From the NCBI GenBank assembly GCA_011052255.1, contig DRJJ01000325.1, positions 1 through 6,543 of the forward strand: a DNA stretch of 6,543 nucleotides, read 5' to 3'. The notes beneath the pieces were generated by a model. It saw only the letters and a list, made by a program, of their open reading frames with translations, ran no database searches and was not told the origin of the DNA. The position numbers and the translations under genes are program-made. The stretch is from Gammaproteobacteria bacterium. Its GTDB lineage: Bacteria; Pseudomonadota; Gammaproteobacteria; DRJJ01. Of the stretch, positions 1-6,449 are shown one piece after another (the first letter of the stretch is position 1; each line of letters opens with the position of its first letter).

Positions 1-1289
1 ATCGCATTGGGTGTGAGCCGGGAGATATGGTTGATATAGTCCAGCGAACCAAACAGGGTATCAACACAGGCGGCATGCATGGCAGTCCGGCCTTCCTGCA
101 GTGCAACAAAATAATCTTCCATCGCATGAGCCAGCCCAACGACTGCATGGGTGCCTACCATGCGTGCAGCGCCTTTAATGGAATGCGAGGCGCGCATCAG
201 TCTGTCCAGTGTCGTGGTGTCGTTATGATTTTTTTCGAGTGACAACAGATCGGAAGACAGGGTTTCACTATGTGTTTCAATTTCGATGCGGAACAGATCC
301 AGTATCGATTCATCAATCCGGGTGGTGATCTCAAACAGGGGTGTATCCGGCAACTCCAGGTCAGAATGATCATCTGTCATGTTGTGGCACCCGGGGCAGA
401 ATGCCTTGCTTTCCTGTGTTGGCTGATCACCGTCTACCGGTTTAATTACTGGCGCGGATGTTTCGGCCGACTGTGTCATATTGCCTTTGTCTGTTTTGTC
501 GGAGAGTTCTTCCCTGGAATCCGCCTGTGACAGCTGGTAGCTGATGTAACGTAATTTCTCGAGTTCATCGTTGCCCGGCCTGTCATTAGAGATCGAGTAA
601 TTATTCAGCCGCTCCTGAAGGCTTATGACCTGATCAGCCAGTGACTGGTCGAATACCAGCAGGGCTGCACTGCGTATCGATTTGCATGCGCTGGACATGT
701 CTGCGATGGTTGCACTGTCCAGTTGTGAATTGCTGATATTTTCCAGACAGCTGATTAATTTGTCGCCATGCCGCTGGCATTCGATGCGATACAGTTCCAG
801 CATTGCCGGATCAATATTTTCAGGTGTATGTTCGCAAAATATGCTTTCCTGCGGTGCTGAAGCTATCTGGAGTGCCGTAACAGCGTCAGTTTGTAGCGGC
901 CTCGCAGCAGTCTGGTTCTGCTTGATGCATTTTTTAATCAGTTGCGTAATCTTTTTGTGTTCCTTGTTCTGCTTCTGTTCCAGTGGTGTATGCGAAAGCG
1001 ATAACAGCGCATCGAGTGAGTTATTCCAGTGCTGGTAGTATTTTTTTCCGTTATTCTTGCCGTGTGCAGAGAGTTCCTGCAGGCTGGAAATCAGCAATAC
1101 AGCCTGATCTGTACCAGTAAGTCTGGCAGCACTGTTAAGAACGCCTAGCGCTTGTGTCAGGATTGTTGCTTGATCGTTATCATTATGGGTGCCATCTTTC
1201 AGTGCTGTGCGAATGACTTCATACTGCACGTTCATTTCATGACTGAAAAAGTCATTTGCCGATTGTTGTAACGCCTGATTATCCTTCAT
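1..1289 (-). CDS. wspE: CheA-type histidine kinase, WspE-like, N-terminal part only (runs off the window)
   Basis: The frame is open from ATG 1289 to the window edge, giving 429 complete codons with no stop; it is the N-terminus of a longer protein. A canonical Hpt domain lies at about residues 318-420: RIDESILDLFRIE at 324-336, then RASHSIKGAARMVG with phospho-acceptor His369, then AHAMEDYFVALQEGR. This closely resembles the Hpt of Pseudomonas WspE as I remember it. Residues 1-320 are extra relative to that protein. Residues 157-230 form a second Hpt-like module with Lys203 in the His position (SACKSIRSAA), and residues 14-75 look like a third with Gly49 there (LGVLNSAARLTGT). A polar linker (232-318) contains CPGCH at 298-302. 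The dimerisation, ATPase, CheW-binding and any receiver domains lie beyond base 1. Expected role: autophosphorylation controlled by the receptor and CheW proteins, then transfer to CheB and output regulators. The start is set by a 4-nt ATGA overlap with the upstream CheW gene; the ribosome binding site is weak, suggesting coupling. The CheA assignment is secure; the wspE name rests on gene order. Confidence 0.9.
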   Translation of the reverse strand, partial: MKDNQALQQSANDFFSHEMNVQYEVIRTALKDGTHNDNDQATILTQALGVLNSAARLTGTDQAVLLISSLQELSAHGKNNGKKYYQHWNNSLDALLSLSHTPLEQKQNKEHKKITQLIKKCIKQNQTAARPLQTDAVTALQIASAPQESIFCEHTPENIDPAMLELYRIECQRHGDKLISCLENISNSQLDSATIADMSSACKSIRSAALLVFDQSLADQVISLQERLNNYSISNDRPGNDELEKLRYISYQLSQADSREELSDKTDKGNMTQSAETSAPVIKPVDGDQPTQESKAFCPGCHNMTDDHSDLELPDTPLFEITTRIDESILDLFRIEIETHSETLSSDLLSLEKNHNDTTTLDRLMRASHSIKGAARMVGTHAVVGLAHAMEDYFVALQEGRTAMHAACVDTLFGSLDYINHISRLTPNA

Positions 1290-1960
1290 CGTAACAGCCT
1301 GTTTATCGTTGTTTGAATAAGCTGATGATTGAGTAGACCCGTTTGAGTATCAGGGCTGGCGAGCAGACCCTGAATATAGTTGCCGTCATGCCGGGACAGG
1401 GTGGCTGGCGGCTCCTGGACGGTGTCGTAAGCGTAACGTGTAATACCTTCAACCTGGTCAACCGGAAATGCGACTGTCAGCTCATCAAACTGTGCAACAA
1501 TCATGCGGCCTGTGTCTGTTTTAGTGACTTGCTGGTAGCGCAGTCCAAGTAGTCCGGCGAGTGAAATACATAAAACCAGCTCCCCGCGAATATTAACCAG
1601 GCCACTGAGAACATTGTTACTACGATGCGGAATACGATGTGGCTGACGAGGGTGAGTAACATCATTTAGCACCTCTGTTGACAGGGCATACATTTCATCG
1701 CCCAGTCTGAAAACAATTGCAGAACATTCATCCTGATGCTGCTCGGCAGGTTTCTGTGCCAGATTGTCACTCCATTGCTGCAGATAGTCGCTGTCAGCCT
1801 GCAGACTCAGTCGCGAGCGTCCGGCCTGTTTGTAGATGTCGCAATTCTGACAATGGATGACTTCCAGTAAGCGGCTACAGCGTTCCGATTGTTTGGACCA
1901 TACGCCGACACTGTTCCAGCAATCGTTCTGTGGTGCTGATTGTTGCTCCGGGTTCGACAT
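1286..1960 (-). CDS. wspD: CheW-like adaptor with cysteine-rich N-terminal extension, WspD-like
   Basis: A 224-residue cytoplasmic adaptor expected to link the receptor to the CheA kinase. The CheW domain occupies about residues 78-222: strand CSAIVFRLGDEMYALSTEVL, then LSGLVNIRGELVLCISLAGLLGL (119-141), then RMIVAQFDELTVAFPVDQVEGI (152-173). This matches the CheW pattern of a conserved 'G..N.RG...p..dL' turn followed by a second half barrel. The first 50 residues are an extension with four cysteines: DCWNSVGVW at 13-21, Cys28, and HCQNCDIY at 36-43. From memory the same CWN..GV...C...HC.NC..Y pattern is typical of WspD proteins and separates them from plain CheW (about 150-170 residues). The ATG overlaps the cheR stop by one base (TAATG), with AGGAG 11 nt upstream. 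The stop overlaps the cheA start (ATGA). The role of the cysteines is unknown to me. Confidence 0.9.
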   Translation of the reverse strand: MSNPEQQSAPQNDCWNSVGVWSKQSERCSRLLEVIHCQNCDIYKQAGRSRLSLQADSDYLQQWSDNLAQKPAEQHQDECSAIVFRLGDEMYALSTEVLNDVTHPRQPHRIPHRSNNVLSGLVNIRGELVLCISLAGLLGLRYQQVTKTDTGRMIVAQFDELTVAFPVDQVEGITRYAYDTVQEPPATLSRHDGNYIQGLLASPDTQTGLLNHQLIQTTINRLLR

Positions 1961-3249
1961 TATGCGGATTGCTCCTGTCGTTTAATGGCACGTTGGCGTA
2001 GTTGTTGTGCCTGTTGCGACTTGCCTTGCCTGTCGAGCAACAGGGGGAGTTGTATCAGCACTTCGCTACAGTGAGGGTCCAGATACAGTGCTTTACGATA
2101 ACTTTTTTCAGCCTCGACAGGGCGGTTGCCGGCCTCCTGAATCAGGCCGAGTAAACAATGTACTGAGGGGTTCTGTGCATTTTTTTCAAGGCACACATGG
2201 CAGATGTGTTCAGCATCAACAAGATTGCCTGCATCGGCATACCTTCTGGCCAGTTCAATATGTGATTCGTTATTCGCTTCCTGTCCTGTTTCAGCCTTGA
2301 ACGGTGTATCTGTTCCGGTCATGACGTGGTTGGTTGCAGGCTGGTTGTTATCGGTGTCGCTTACAGACGATGATGCTTCCGGTAATTCTGACCTTACGGG
2401 GTGTTTTTTTACGATATCGATCAGTTCATTGATGCTTGCTTCTGGCTTGTCCGGATGGTCAATACTCTTGCGATAGGCAAAAGTACCTGTATGCCGGGTA
2501 TGGGTAAAGCTATCCGAAATTGCGCCACTTTCGGAATGGCCTATAAACAGGGTGCCGTTTTGATTCAGCAGATGATGAAGGGTATTATAGGCTGCTTTCT
2601 TGTCATCATCATCAAAATAGATCAGTAAATTTCTGCAAAAGATAATGTCATAGTCGCCGGGCCGGTCGCAAAAAGCCTTGTCGAGTATGTTGGCGTGTTC
2701 AAACTGCACCAGATTCCTGATTTCCGGTTTAATGACGTAAGCATTTTCGACTTTGTCAAAGAAACGCTCACGTACCAGATTGTCCTGTACCCCCCTGAAT
2801 GAATGCTGGCCATAGTGACCGTCCATGGCGTGACGTAGTGCACGTTGACTGATGTCTACCCCTTCTATGCTAAATTGTTCCGGTTTCATACCCGCCATCA
2901 GTAAAGTCATCGCAATCGAATAAGGTTCTTCGCCGGTTGAGCTGGGTACGCTTAAAATACGCCAGTTACGGTCGCTGTTTCCTGAGAATGCCGTTGCTGC
3001 AAGCTTGCCAAGCATTTCAAAAGGATGCTGGTCCCGGAAGAACCAGGTTTCAGGAATGACAACTTCTTCCGTAAGCTCGGTCAATTCAGCATGACTACGT
3101 TGTAGCAGCGCGAGATAGGATGCCGTATCGGCTATATCCAGTTCTCTAAGGCGCGTCTGTATTGCAACATTTAGTATGCTGTCGCCTACTGTGGCGATGT
3201 GCATGCCTGTATGCGATTTGAGCAAGTATTTAATCTGGGTCAGTATCAT
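1960..3249 (-). CDS. wspC: CheR-family receptor glutamate methyltransferase with C-terminal TPRs, WspC-like
   Basis: A 429-residue cytoplasmic enzyme that should transfer methyl groups from S-adenosylmethionine to glutamates of the adjacent receptor. Residues 1-75 are the helical CheR N-domain ending in PETWFFRD (66-73), equivalent to the conserved T.FFR. The catalytic domain (about 95-262) shows the SAM motif SVPSSTGEEPYS (100-111), VDISQRAL (131-138), DIIFCRNLLIYFD (201-213) and LFIGHSES (234-241). A disordered acidic/polar linker (about 265-325) is followed by TPR-like helices at 328-425 (ELARRYADAGNLVDAE, LGLIQEAGNRPVEAEKSYRKALYLDP). Plain CheR is about 275-290 residues; the CheR-TPR fusion is the WspC architecture. 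The usual AGCSTGEEPYS motif reads SVPSSTGEEPYS here, lacking the Gly-Cys; the catalytic context otherwise looks intact. The ATG overlaps the upstream CheW stop (ATGA) and has no clear Shine-Dalgarno, so translation is probably coupled. Confidence 0.92.
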   Translation of the reverse strand: MILTQIKYLLKSHTGMHIATVGDSILNVAIQTRLRELDIADTASYLALLQRSHAELTELTEEVVIPETWFFRDQHPFEMLGKLAATAFSGNSDRNWRILSVPSSTGEEPYSIAMTLLMAGMKPEQFSIEGVDISQRALRHAMDGHYGQHSFRGVQDNLVRERFFDKVENAYVIKPEIRNLVQFEHANILDKAFCDRPGDYDIIFCRNLLIYFDDDDKKAAYNTLHHLLNQNGTLFIGHSESGAISDSFTHTRHTGTFAYRKSIDHPDKPEASINELIDIVKKHPVRSELPEASSSVSDTDNNQPATNHVMTGTDTPFKAETGQEANNESHIELARRYADAGNLVDAEHICHVCLEKNAQNPSVHCLLGLIQEAGNRPVEAEKSYRKALYLDPHCSEVLIQLPLLLDRQGKSQQAQQLRQRAIKRQEQSA

Positions 3250-3722
3250 CTGATCGTGCCGGTCTGAATATTATTGTTAATGTTGTGCTGTACGATTGTT
3301 GTGTTCAATAACATTTCCATTAATTGAGGCAGTTTAATCAGCTGTATGGTTTCGCCACTTCTGGTTTGTACGGTTTCTGTCAGAGAGCCTGACCTGGAGT
3401 TTTGTGTCAGGGTGTCAGGTAACTTATCCAGCCTGATGGTGCCTGTCGCCTGCTCAACAATAATGCCACACAACAGACGGGCGTCCTGATCATCGGTGAG
3501 TATCAGAATGCGCGTACTAAGTGCCGCTTCCGCAGGTTGATGTCGCAGTATCTGGCATAGATCAAAAACAGGTAAAAGTTGCTGCTTGAATAATAGGCTA
3601 CCGGTCTGTGTAGTGTTAAGCTCGGCACAGGGTTGTAGCGGAACCCGGGGAATAACCGACGCAACACTGCGTGCCTGGAGTGCATAGCGTAGCTCACCAA
3701 TGTGAAAGCACATATATAGCAT
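3246..3722 (-). CDS. wspB: CheW-like adaptor, WspB-like
   Basis: A 158-residue single-domain CheW expected to bridge receptor and CheA. It starts MLYMCFHIGELRYALQARSV, matching the first strand and 'G...ya.....v..v' pattern of CheW. It continues with SLLFKQQLLPVFDLCQIL (42-59) and TRILILTDDQDARLLCGIIVEQATG (70-94), the second half barrel. The usual 'N.RG..ip..dL' turn is degenerate (LLFKQQLLPVFDL), as is common in auxiliary CheW proteins. The C-terminus (about 142-158) is a polar Asn/Gln/Thr-rich tail. It starts 27 nt after the receptor stop, with only a weak GGA about 9 nt upstream; Met4 is a possible alternative start. The stop overlaps the cheR start (ATGA). The family call is firm; the wspB name comes from its place between receptor and CheR-TPR. 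Confidence 0.85.
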   Translation of the reverse strand: MLYMCFHIGELRYALQARSVASVIPRVPLQPCAELNTTQTGSLLFKQQLLPVFDLCQILRHQPAEAALSTRILILTDDQDARLLCGIIVEQATGTIRLDKLPDTLTQNSRSGSLTETVQTRSGETIQLIKLPQLMEMLLNTTIVQHNINNNIQTGTIR

Positions 3723-3732
3723 GAGAGGCTGT

Positions 3733-3748
3733 CCGGCTGAGCGGCCGG
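3733..3748 (-). promoter_or_regulatory. Small hairpin between receptor and CheW genes
   Basis: A perfect 5-bp GC stem (CCGGC/GCCGG) with a 6-nt loop fills most of the only gap inside the operon, just after the receptor stop (TAG at 3752-3750) and before the CheW ATG. No U-tract follows on the minus strand, so it does not look like an intrinsic terminator. It could slow ribosomes or exonucleases and so set the receptor to CheW ratio, but this is inference and a 5-bp stem can occur by chance. Confidence 0.3.
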
Positions 3749-3749
3749 G

Positions 3750-5975
3750 CTATCCTGTGTCCTTGAGCTTGAACCGGGAAACGCCCTGTTGCAGTCCCTT
3801 TGCCGCATCTTTCAGGTGACTGATAGACTGGTTGGACTGACGTAACGACTCGGCCGTCTGGTGTGCCGTTTCATTTAATTGAGACATGCTTTGGCTGATT
3901 TGTTCATTACCCAGTGCCTGTGCCTGCATGCCTTCCGTGACGGTTTCAAATTTGGGTTTCATGGCGTGCACTTGCTGGATAACCTGACTCAGTTGTGAAC
4001 CGATCTGACCGATTTCCGTGACCCCGCTACCGACTTCTTCCGAGAACTTGTCCATACCCATAACGCCGGCCGATACCGCCGATTGCATCTCCTTGACCAT
4101 CTGTTCGATGTCCCAGGTTGATACCGCGGTCTGGTCAGCAAGGCGCCGTATCTCGGTGGCTACCACTGAAAATCCACGACCGAATTCACCGGCCTTTTCG
4201 GCCTCAATGGCTGCATTCAGTGATAACAGGTTGGTTTGATCAGCCACCTTGTTAATGGTGGTCACGACGTTACTGATATTATTGGCCTTGTCATTCAATA
4301 CGGACAGCTTGCTGGTAATATTTTCAGTAGCGGTGCGCATGCGCAGCATGGTTTCTTCCATCAGATTCAGTGCCTGCTGACCACTGCTGGCTGATTCGGC
4401 TGCTGTGCTGGATGTCTGCTGTACATATTCCATGGTGCGCGCCAGTTCTTTTGATGTTGCTGAAATCTCATTTACGGTTGCCATCACCTGGTTGGTGCTT
4501 GCGGCTTGCTCGGATACAGTCGCTTCCTGTTGTTTGGCGGTAGCGGCTATCTGTGTTGCTGATGAATTGACCTGGATGCCGGATTTCTGGACCTGGCATA
4601 CCAGTTCGTTCAGGTTGGCAATCATCTTGTTGAGACCATTAGCCAGATGATCAATGGTGTCGTTACCATCAAAGCCGGTAATACTTTGCGACATATCGCC
4701 CTCGGCAGCTGTACTGACCACCCCCAGGATCTGGTCTACCTGATCGCGCAGTTTTTCATTAGCCTGTTTCTGTTGCTCTATCGTGTCGTTCAGGGTTTCG
4801 GTCATGATATCGAACAGTGTCTCGACCTGATCCAGTGCGTTACCTTGATCCAGATCGCCTATTGCGGACTGGTCTGGTAGCAACTCTGCCAGTGAACGAA
4901 TACCGGATTCAACGGCCGTTGTCATCGGTACCAGCAGGCGGCTGATAAAGATATAGGCCAGCACCAGAACGGTTACCAGTGCTATGGCGACCATGATCAG
5001 TACCACGTAGGCAGTGGTGTCTGACATATCCAGCAAAGCCATGCTGTCTTCCGTTATTTTTCCGGTTTCGGTGTCTATCAGGCTGGCCGTGGTCGTTGAG
5101 AGTTTGTCCAGCAACGGAATGATACGTGTACGTACCAGGTAAGCATCGGTACGCCATTTTTCACCACTGTGCATGGCTACCATGGTGGACATGTTTTTCT
5201 CAAATTGAGCCACGATTACATTTATATTGTCCAGACCGCTCTCGTGTTCAAGGCTTAGCTTGTCGCCATATTTATTTTGTAGTGTGTCCAGCTGGTCACG
5301 AAAGACCTGGTAAAAAAGCACACGCTGTTTTAGTGAGCTAGCGTTCTTGAAGCCCAGATAGCTACGAATTTCGGCCATGTTACGTATCCAGGCATAACGC
5401 ATGCCATGTATAAGTTCTAGAATTTCTGCATTGGTAGCTGCGTCACCTTCGGGTTCGGCCTCCAGCATATTCGTCAGGCTTTGAATTATTTCTTCGCTGA
5501 GCGGGTTTAGTTGTTGCACCGAATACTGCATCGCCGGGAAGTTAAGTCTACGATCATTGGTTAACTCGAACAGCTGCTCCTGAAACTGCCTGAACTGTTT
5601 AATTTCCTGACCAATGTTATCCAGCAAAATCTGTGCAGCAGTGAAAACCTTCATGATCGGCAGCGTGCGTATTTGTTCAAGCAATTCGCTGGCTTGCTCG
5701 ATATCCCTGATCGACATTTCCCTCATACGCTCATCCTTGCTGAGCAGGTAGTAACCCATACTGCCAAAGGCTTCGGTTACGCGGGTTTCAAGTGACTTGG
5801 ATAACAGCAGGGCCGGCTGGCGGTGTTCCACCATGTTTTCTGTCGCAGCGCGGATACTCATCACACTGGTCGTGGTCTGGACGCCGATGACGGTGAGTAT
5901 CACCAGCATCACACCAAATCCTGATAGCATTTTCTGTTTGATCGTCCATTGCTTTTTGATTGCTATAATTTTCAT
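3750..5975 (-). CDS. wspA: Methyl-accepting chemotaxis protein, WspA-like, with large periplasmic sensor region
   Basis: A 741-residue inner-membrane receptor feeding the downstream CheW/CheA proteins. Layout: short cytoplasmic N-terminus (IKKQWTIKQK), TM1 at about 17-34 (LSGFGVMLVILTVIGV), periplasmic region at about 35-322, TM2 at about 323-347 (YVVLIMVAIALVTVLVLAYIF), a divergent HAMP/coiled-coil segment (348-410), a more typical HAMP at about 411-460 (ILGVVSTAAEGDMSQSITG), then the signalling coiled coil to 735. The hairpin tip is LSLNAAIEAEKAGEFGRGFS (584-603). The following DIEQMVKEMQSAVSAGVMG is, from memory, typical of WspA-type receptors. Candidate methylation residues lie around 480-490 and 690-715. 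There is no C-terminal NWETF-like tether; it ends FKLKDTG. Pseudomonas WspA is about 540 residues, so most of the extra length is periplasmic and predicted helical. The start at 5975 is chosen because it immediately precedes TM1 and has AGGCAGGA 3-10 nt upstream. An in-frame ATG at 6146 would add a 57-residue Ser/Thr/Pro-rich leader and is unlikely. Confidence 0.93.
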   Translation of the reverse strand: MKIIAIKKQWTIKQKMLSGFGVMLVILTVIGVQTTTSVMSIRAATENMVEHRQPALLLSKSLETRVTEAFGSMGYYLLSKDERMREMSIRDIEQASELLEQIRTLPIMKVFTAAQILLDNIGQEIKQFRQFQEQLFELTNDRRLNFPAMQYSVQQLNPLSEEIIQSLTNMLEAEPEGDAATNAEILELIHGMRYAWIRNMAEIRSYLGFKNASSLKQRVLFYQVFRDQLDTLQNKYGDKLSLEHESGLDNINVIVAQFEKNMSTMVAMHSGEKWRTDAYLVRTRIIPLLDKLSTTTASLIDTETGKITEDSMALLDMSDTTAYVVLIMVAIALVTVLVLAYIFISRLLVPMTTAVESGIRSLAELLPDQSAIGDLDQGNALDQVETLFDIMTETLNDTIEQQKQANEKLRDQVDQILGVVSTAAEGDMSQSITGFDGNDTIDHLANGLNKMIANLNELVCQVQKSGIQVNSSATQIAATAKQQEATVSEQAASTNQVMATVNEISATSKELARTMEYVQQTSSTAAESASSGQQALNLMEETMLRMRTATENITSKLSVLNDKANNISNVVTTINKVADQTNLLSLNAAIEAEKAGEFGRGFSVVATEIRRLADQTAVSTWDIEQMVKEMQSAVSAGVMGMDKFSEEVGSGVTEIGQIGSQLSQVIQQVHAMKPKFETVTEGMQAQALGNEQISQSMSQLNETAHQTAESLRQSNQSISHLKDAAKGLQQGVSRFKLKDTG

Positions 5976-5978
5976 CAG

Positions 5979-5986
5979 TCCTGCCT
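5979..5986 (-). promoter_or_regulatory. Ribosome binding site deciding the receptor start
   Basis: The minus strand reads AGGCAGGACTGATG. The outer AGG sits 8 nt and the inner AGGA 3 nt before the ATG at 5975. This supports the start directly before TM1 over the in-frame ATG 171 nt further upstream. Confidence 0.55.
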
Positions 5987-6056
5987 GCTCAAGGTTGTAT
6001 GTTTGCCTTCCGGTGGTGCCGGGTAAAGATTTCCTTTCATGGTTATCGGCTGAGCA

Positions 6057-6110
6057 GCTGATATCTATAGTAAAAGTAGTGGTTGGTTGCGAGCCGGGAA
6101 TTGATCCCGA
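6057..6110 (-). promoter_or_regulatory. Candidate promoter/leader region of the operon
   Basis: The gap upstream of the receptor must hold the operon promoter if the start is at 5975. A possible -10 (TATAGA, 4 of 6 to TATAAT) lies at 6069-6064 on the minus strand, with no good -35 at 17 nt (TCGCAA, 3 of 6). A small inverted repeat CGGGA/TCCCG (6095-6109, 5-nt loop) lies just upstream. An AT-rich stretch at 6160-6180 with CTGACC-16 nt-TAATAA is an equally weak alternative. No sigma-54 GG-N10-GC pair was seen. This is a guess about location only. Confidence 0.2.
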
Positions 6111-6146
6111 CGCAGATGTGACGGGTGCAGACGGGGGTGGGAGCAT

Positions 6147-6156
6147 GTTAGCTAAC
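6147..6156. promoter_or_regulatory. Perfect 10-bp palindrome upstream of the receptor gene
   Basis: GTTAGCTAAC is a perfect palindrome about 170 bp upstream of the chosen receptor start, next to an AT-rich stretch. It has the size and symmetry of a dimeric regulator half-site pair, but I do not recognise it as a known operator. Confidence 0.25.
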
Positions 6157-6194
6157 CCTTTGTTATTATTTAAAAAAATATTCCGGTCAGTTAA

Positions 6195-6240
6195 CTCCCT
6201 CTCCCCCCGGGGACGACCCCAGGGATGGGGGGAGGTAAAA
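6195..6240. repeat. GC-rich nested palindrome of the CTCTCCCC/GGGGAGAG repeat type
   Basis: CTCCCCCC (6201-6208) pairs perfectly with GGGGGGAG (6227-6234) and encloses a second inverted pair, GGGG/CCCC (6209-6220). The consensus style (CCCTCTCCCC...GGGGAGG) is that of a widespread intergenic repeat in gammaproteobacteria. Its translation gives the familiar spurious LSPRGRPQGWGE string in one plus-strand frame. The flanking 6261-6280 (GAGGGCTGGGGTGACGA) looks like another decayed piece of the same family. Confidence 0.6.
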
Positions 6241-6298
6241 CGGAGTCAGGAATCAGAGTCGAAGAGGGCTGGGGTGACGACTGCATGGAGCAGATACC

Positions 6299-6374
6299 GA
6301 GGGGATCAAGAATTGCCAATATATTGTTTTTATTTATCCCCTCATCCTAACCTTCTCCCTGAAGGAGAAGGAAT
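6299..6374. repeat. REP-like repeat CCCCTCATCCTAACCTTCTCC with two inverted repeats
   Basis: CCTTCTCC (6351-6358) and GGAGAAGG (6364-6371) form a perfect 8-bp stem with a CTGAA loop. Just before it ATCCCCTC (6336-6343) is the exact inverse of GAGGGGAT (6299-6306). The core CTCATCCTAACCTTCTCCCT is a form of a very common dispersed repeat; translated in plus frame it reads SPHPNLLPEGEG, a well-known marker of it. The AT-rich spacer (6307-6335) holds the palindrome CAATATATTG (6317-6326). Confidence 0.7.
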
Positions 6375-6408
6375 TACTGCAATATGATGGCTTCGGCTCA
6401 CTTACTAC

Positions 6409-6440
6409 TGGTTCCCACGCTCTGCGTGGGAATCCATACA
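6409..6440. repeat. Palindromic repeat TTCCCACGC-TCT-GCGTGGGAA
   Basis: A perfect 9-bp stem (6412-6420 with 6424-6432) and a 3-nt loop, followed by TCCATACA. The sequence GTTCCCACGCTCTGCGTGGGAA is a dispersed REP-like element I recognise from many gammaproteobacteria. No U-tract follows on either strand, so an intrinsic terminator is unlikely, although it may protect transcript ends. Confidence 0.75.
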
Positions 6441-6449
6441 GCGCTCCGT

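Noticed and set aside
384..398. CPGCH (residues 298-302 of the kinase) as a haem c motif
   Set aside because: The protein is cytoplasmic with no signal peptide, the motif is single and lies in a polar linker; a chance match is far more likely.
682..1038. 118-codon plus-strand open frame and similar plus-strand frames inside the operon
   Set aside because: They are antisense to genes with clear domain motifs and show no recognisable protein features.
5976..6146. N-terminal extension of the receptor from ATG 6146 (57 extra residues)
   Set aside because: The extension is Ser/Thr/Pro-rich without a signal peptide, there is no good ribosome binding site, and the ATG at 5975 lies directly before TM1 with AGGCAGGA upstream.
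1..6146. Type IV pilus Pil-Chp cluster as an alternative identity
   Set aside because: Pil-Chp has pilG/pilH response regulators and the order pilI-pilJ-pilK-chpA. Here there are two CheW genes flanking a CheR-TPR, the second with the WspD-type cysteine extension, which fits Wsp; only the multi-Hpt kinase recalls ChpA.
5797..6387. 196-codon plus-strand open frame
   Set aside because: The first part is antisense to the receptor gene and the last part is translated repeat DNA (SPHPNLLPEGEG, LSPRGRPQGWGE), a known source of spurious proteins.
6412..6432. Intrinsic terminator for the upstream gene
   Set aside because: The stem is strong, but no T-run follows on either strand and the sequence matches a dispersed repeat.
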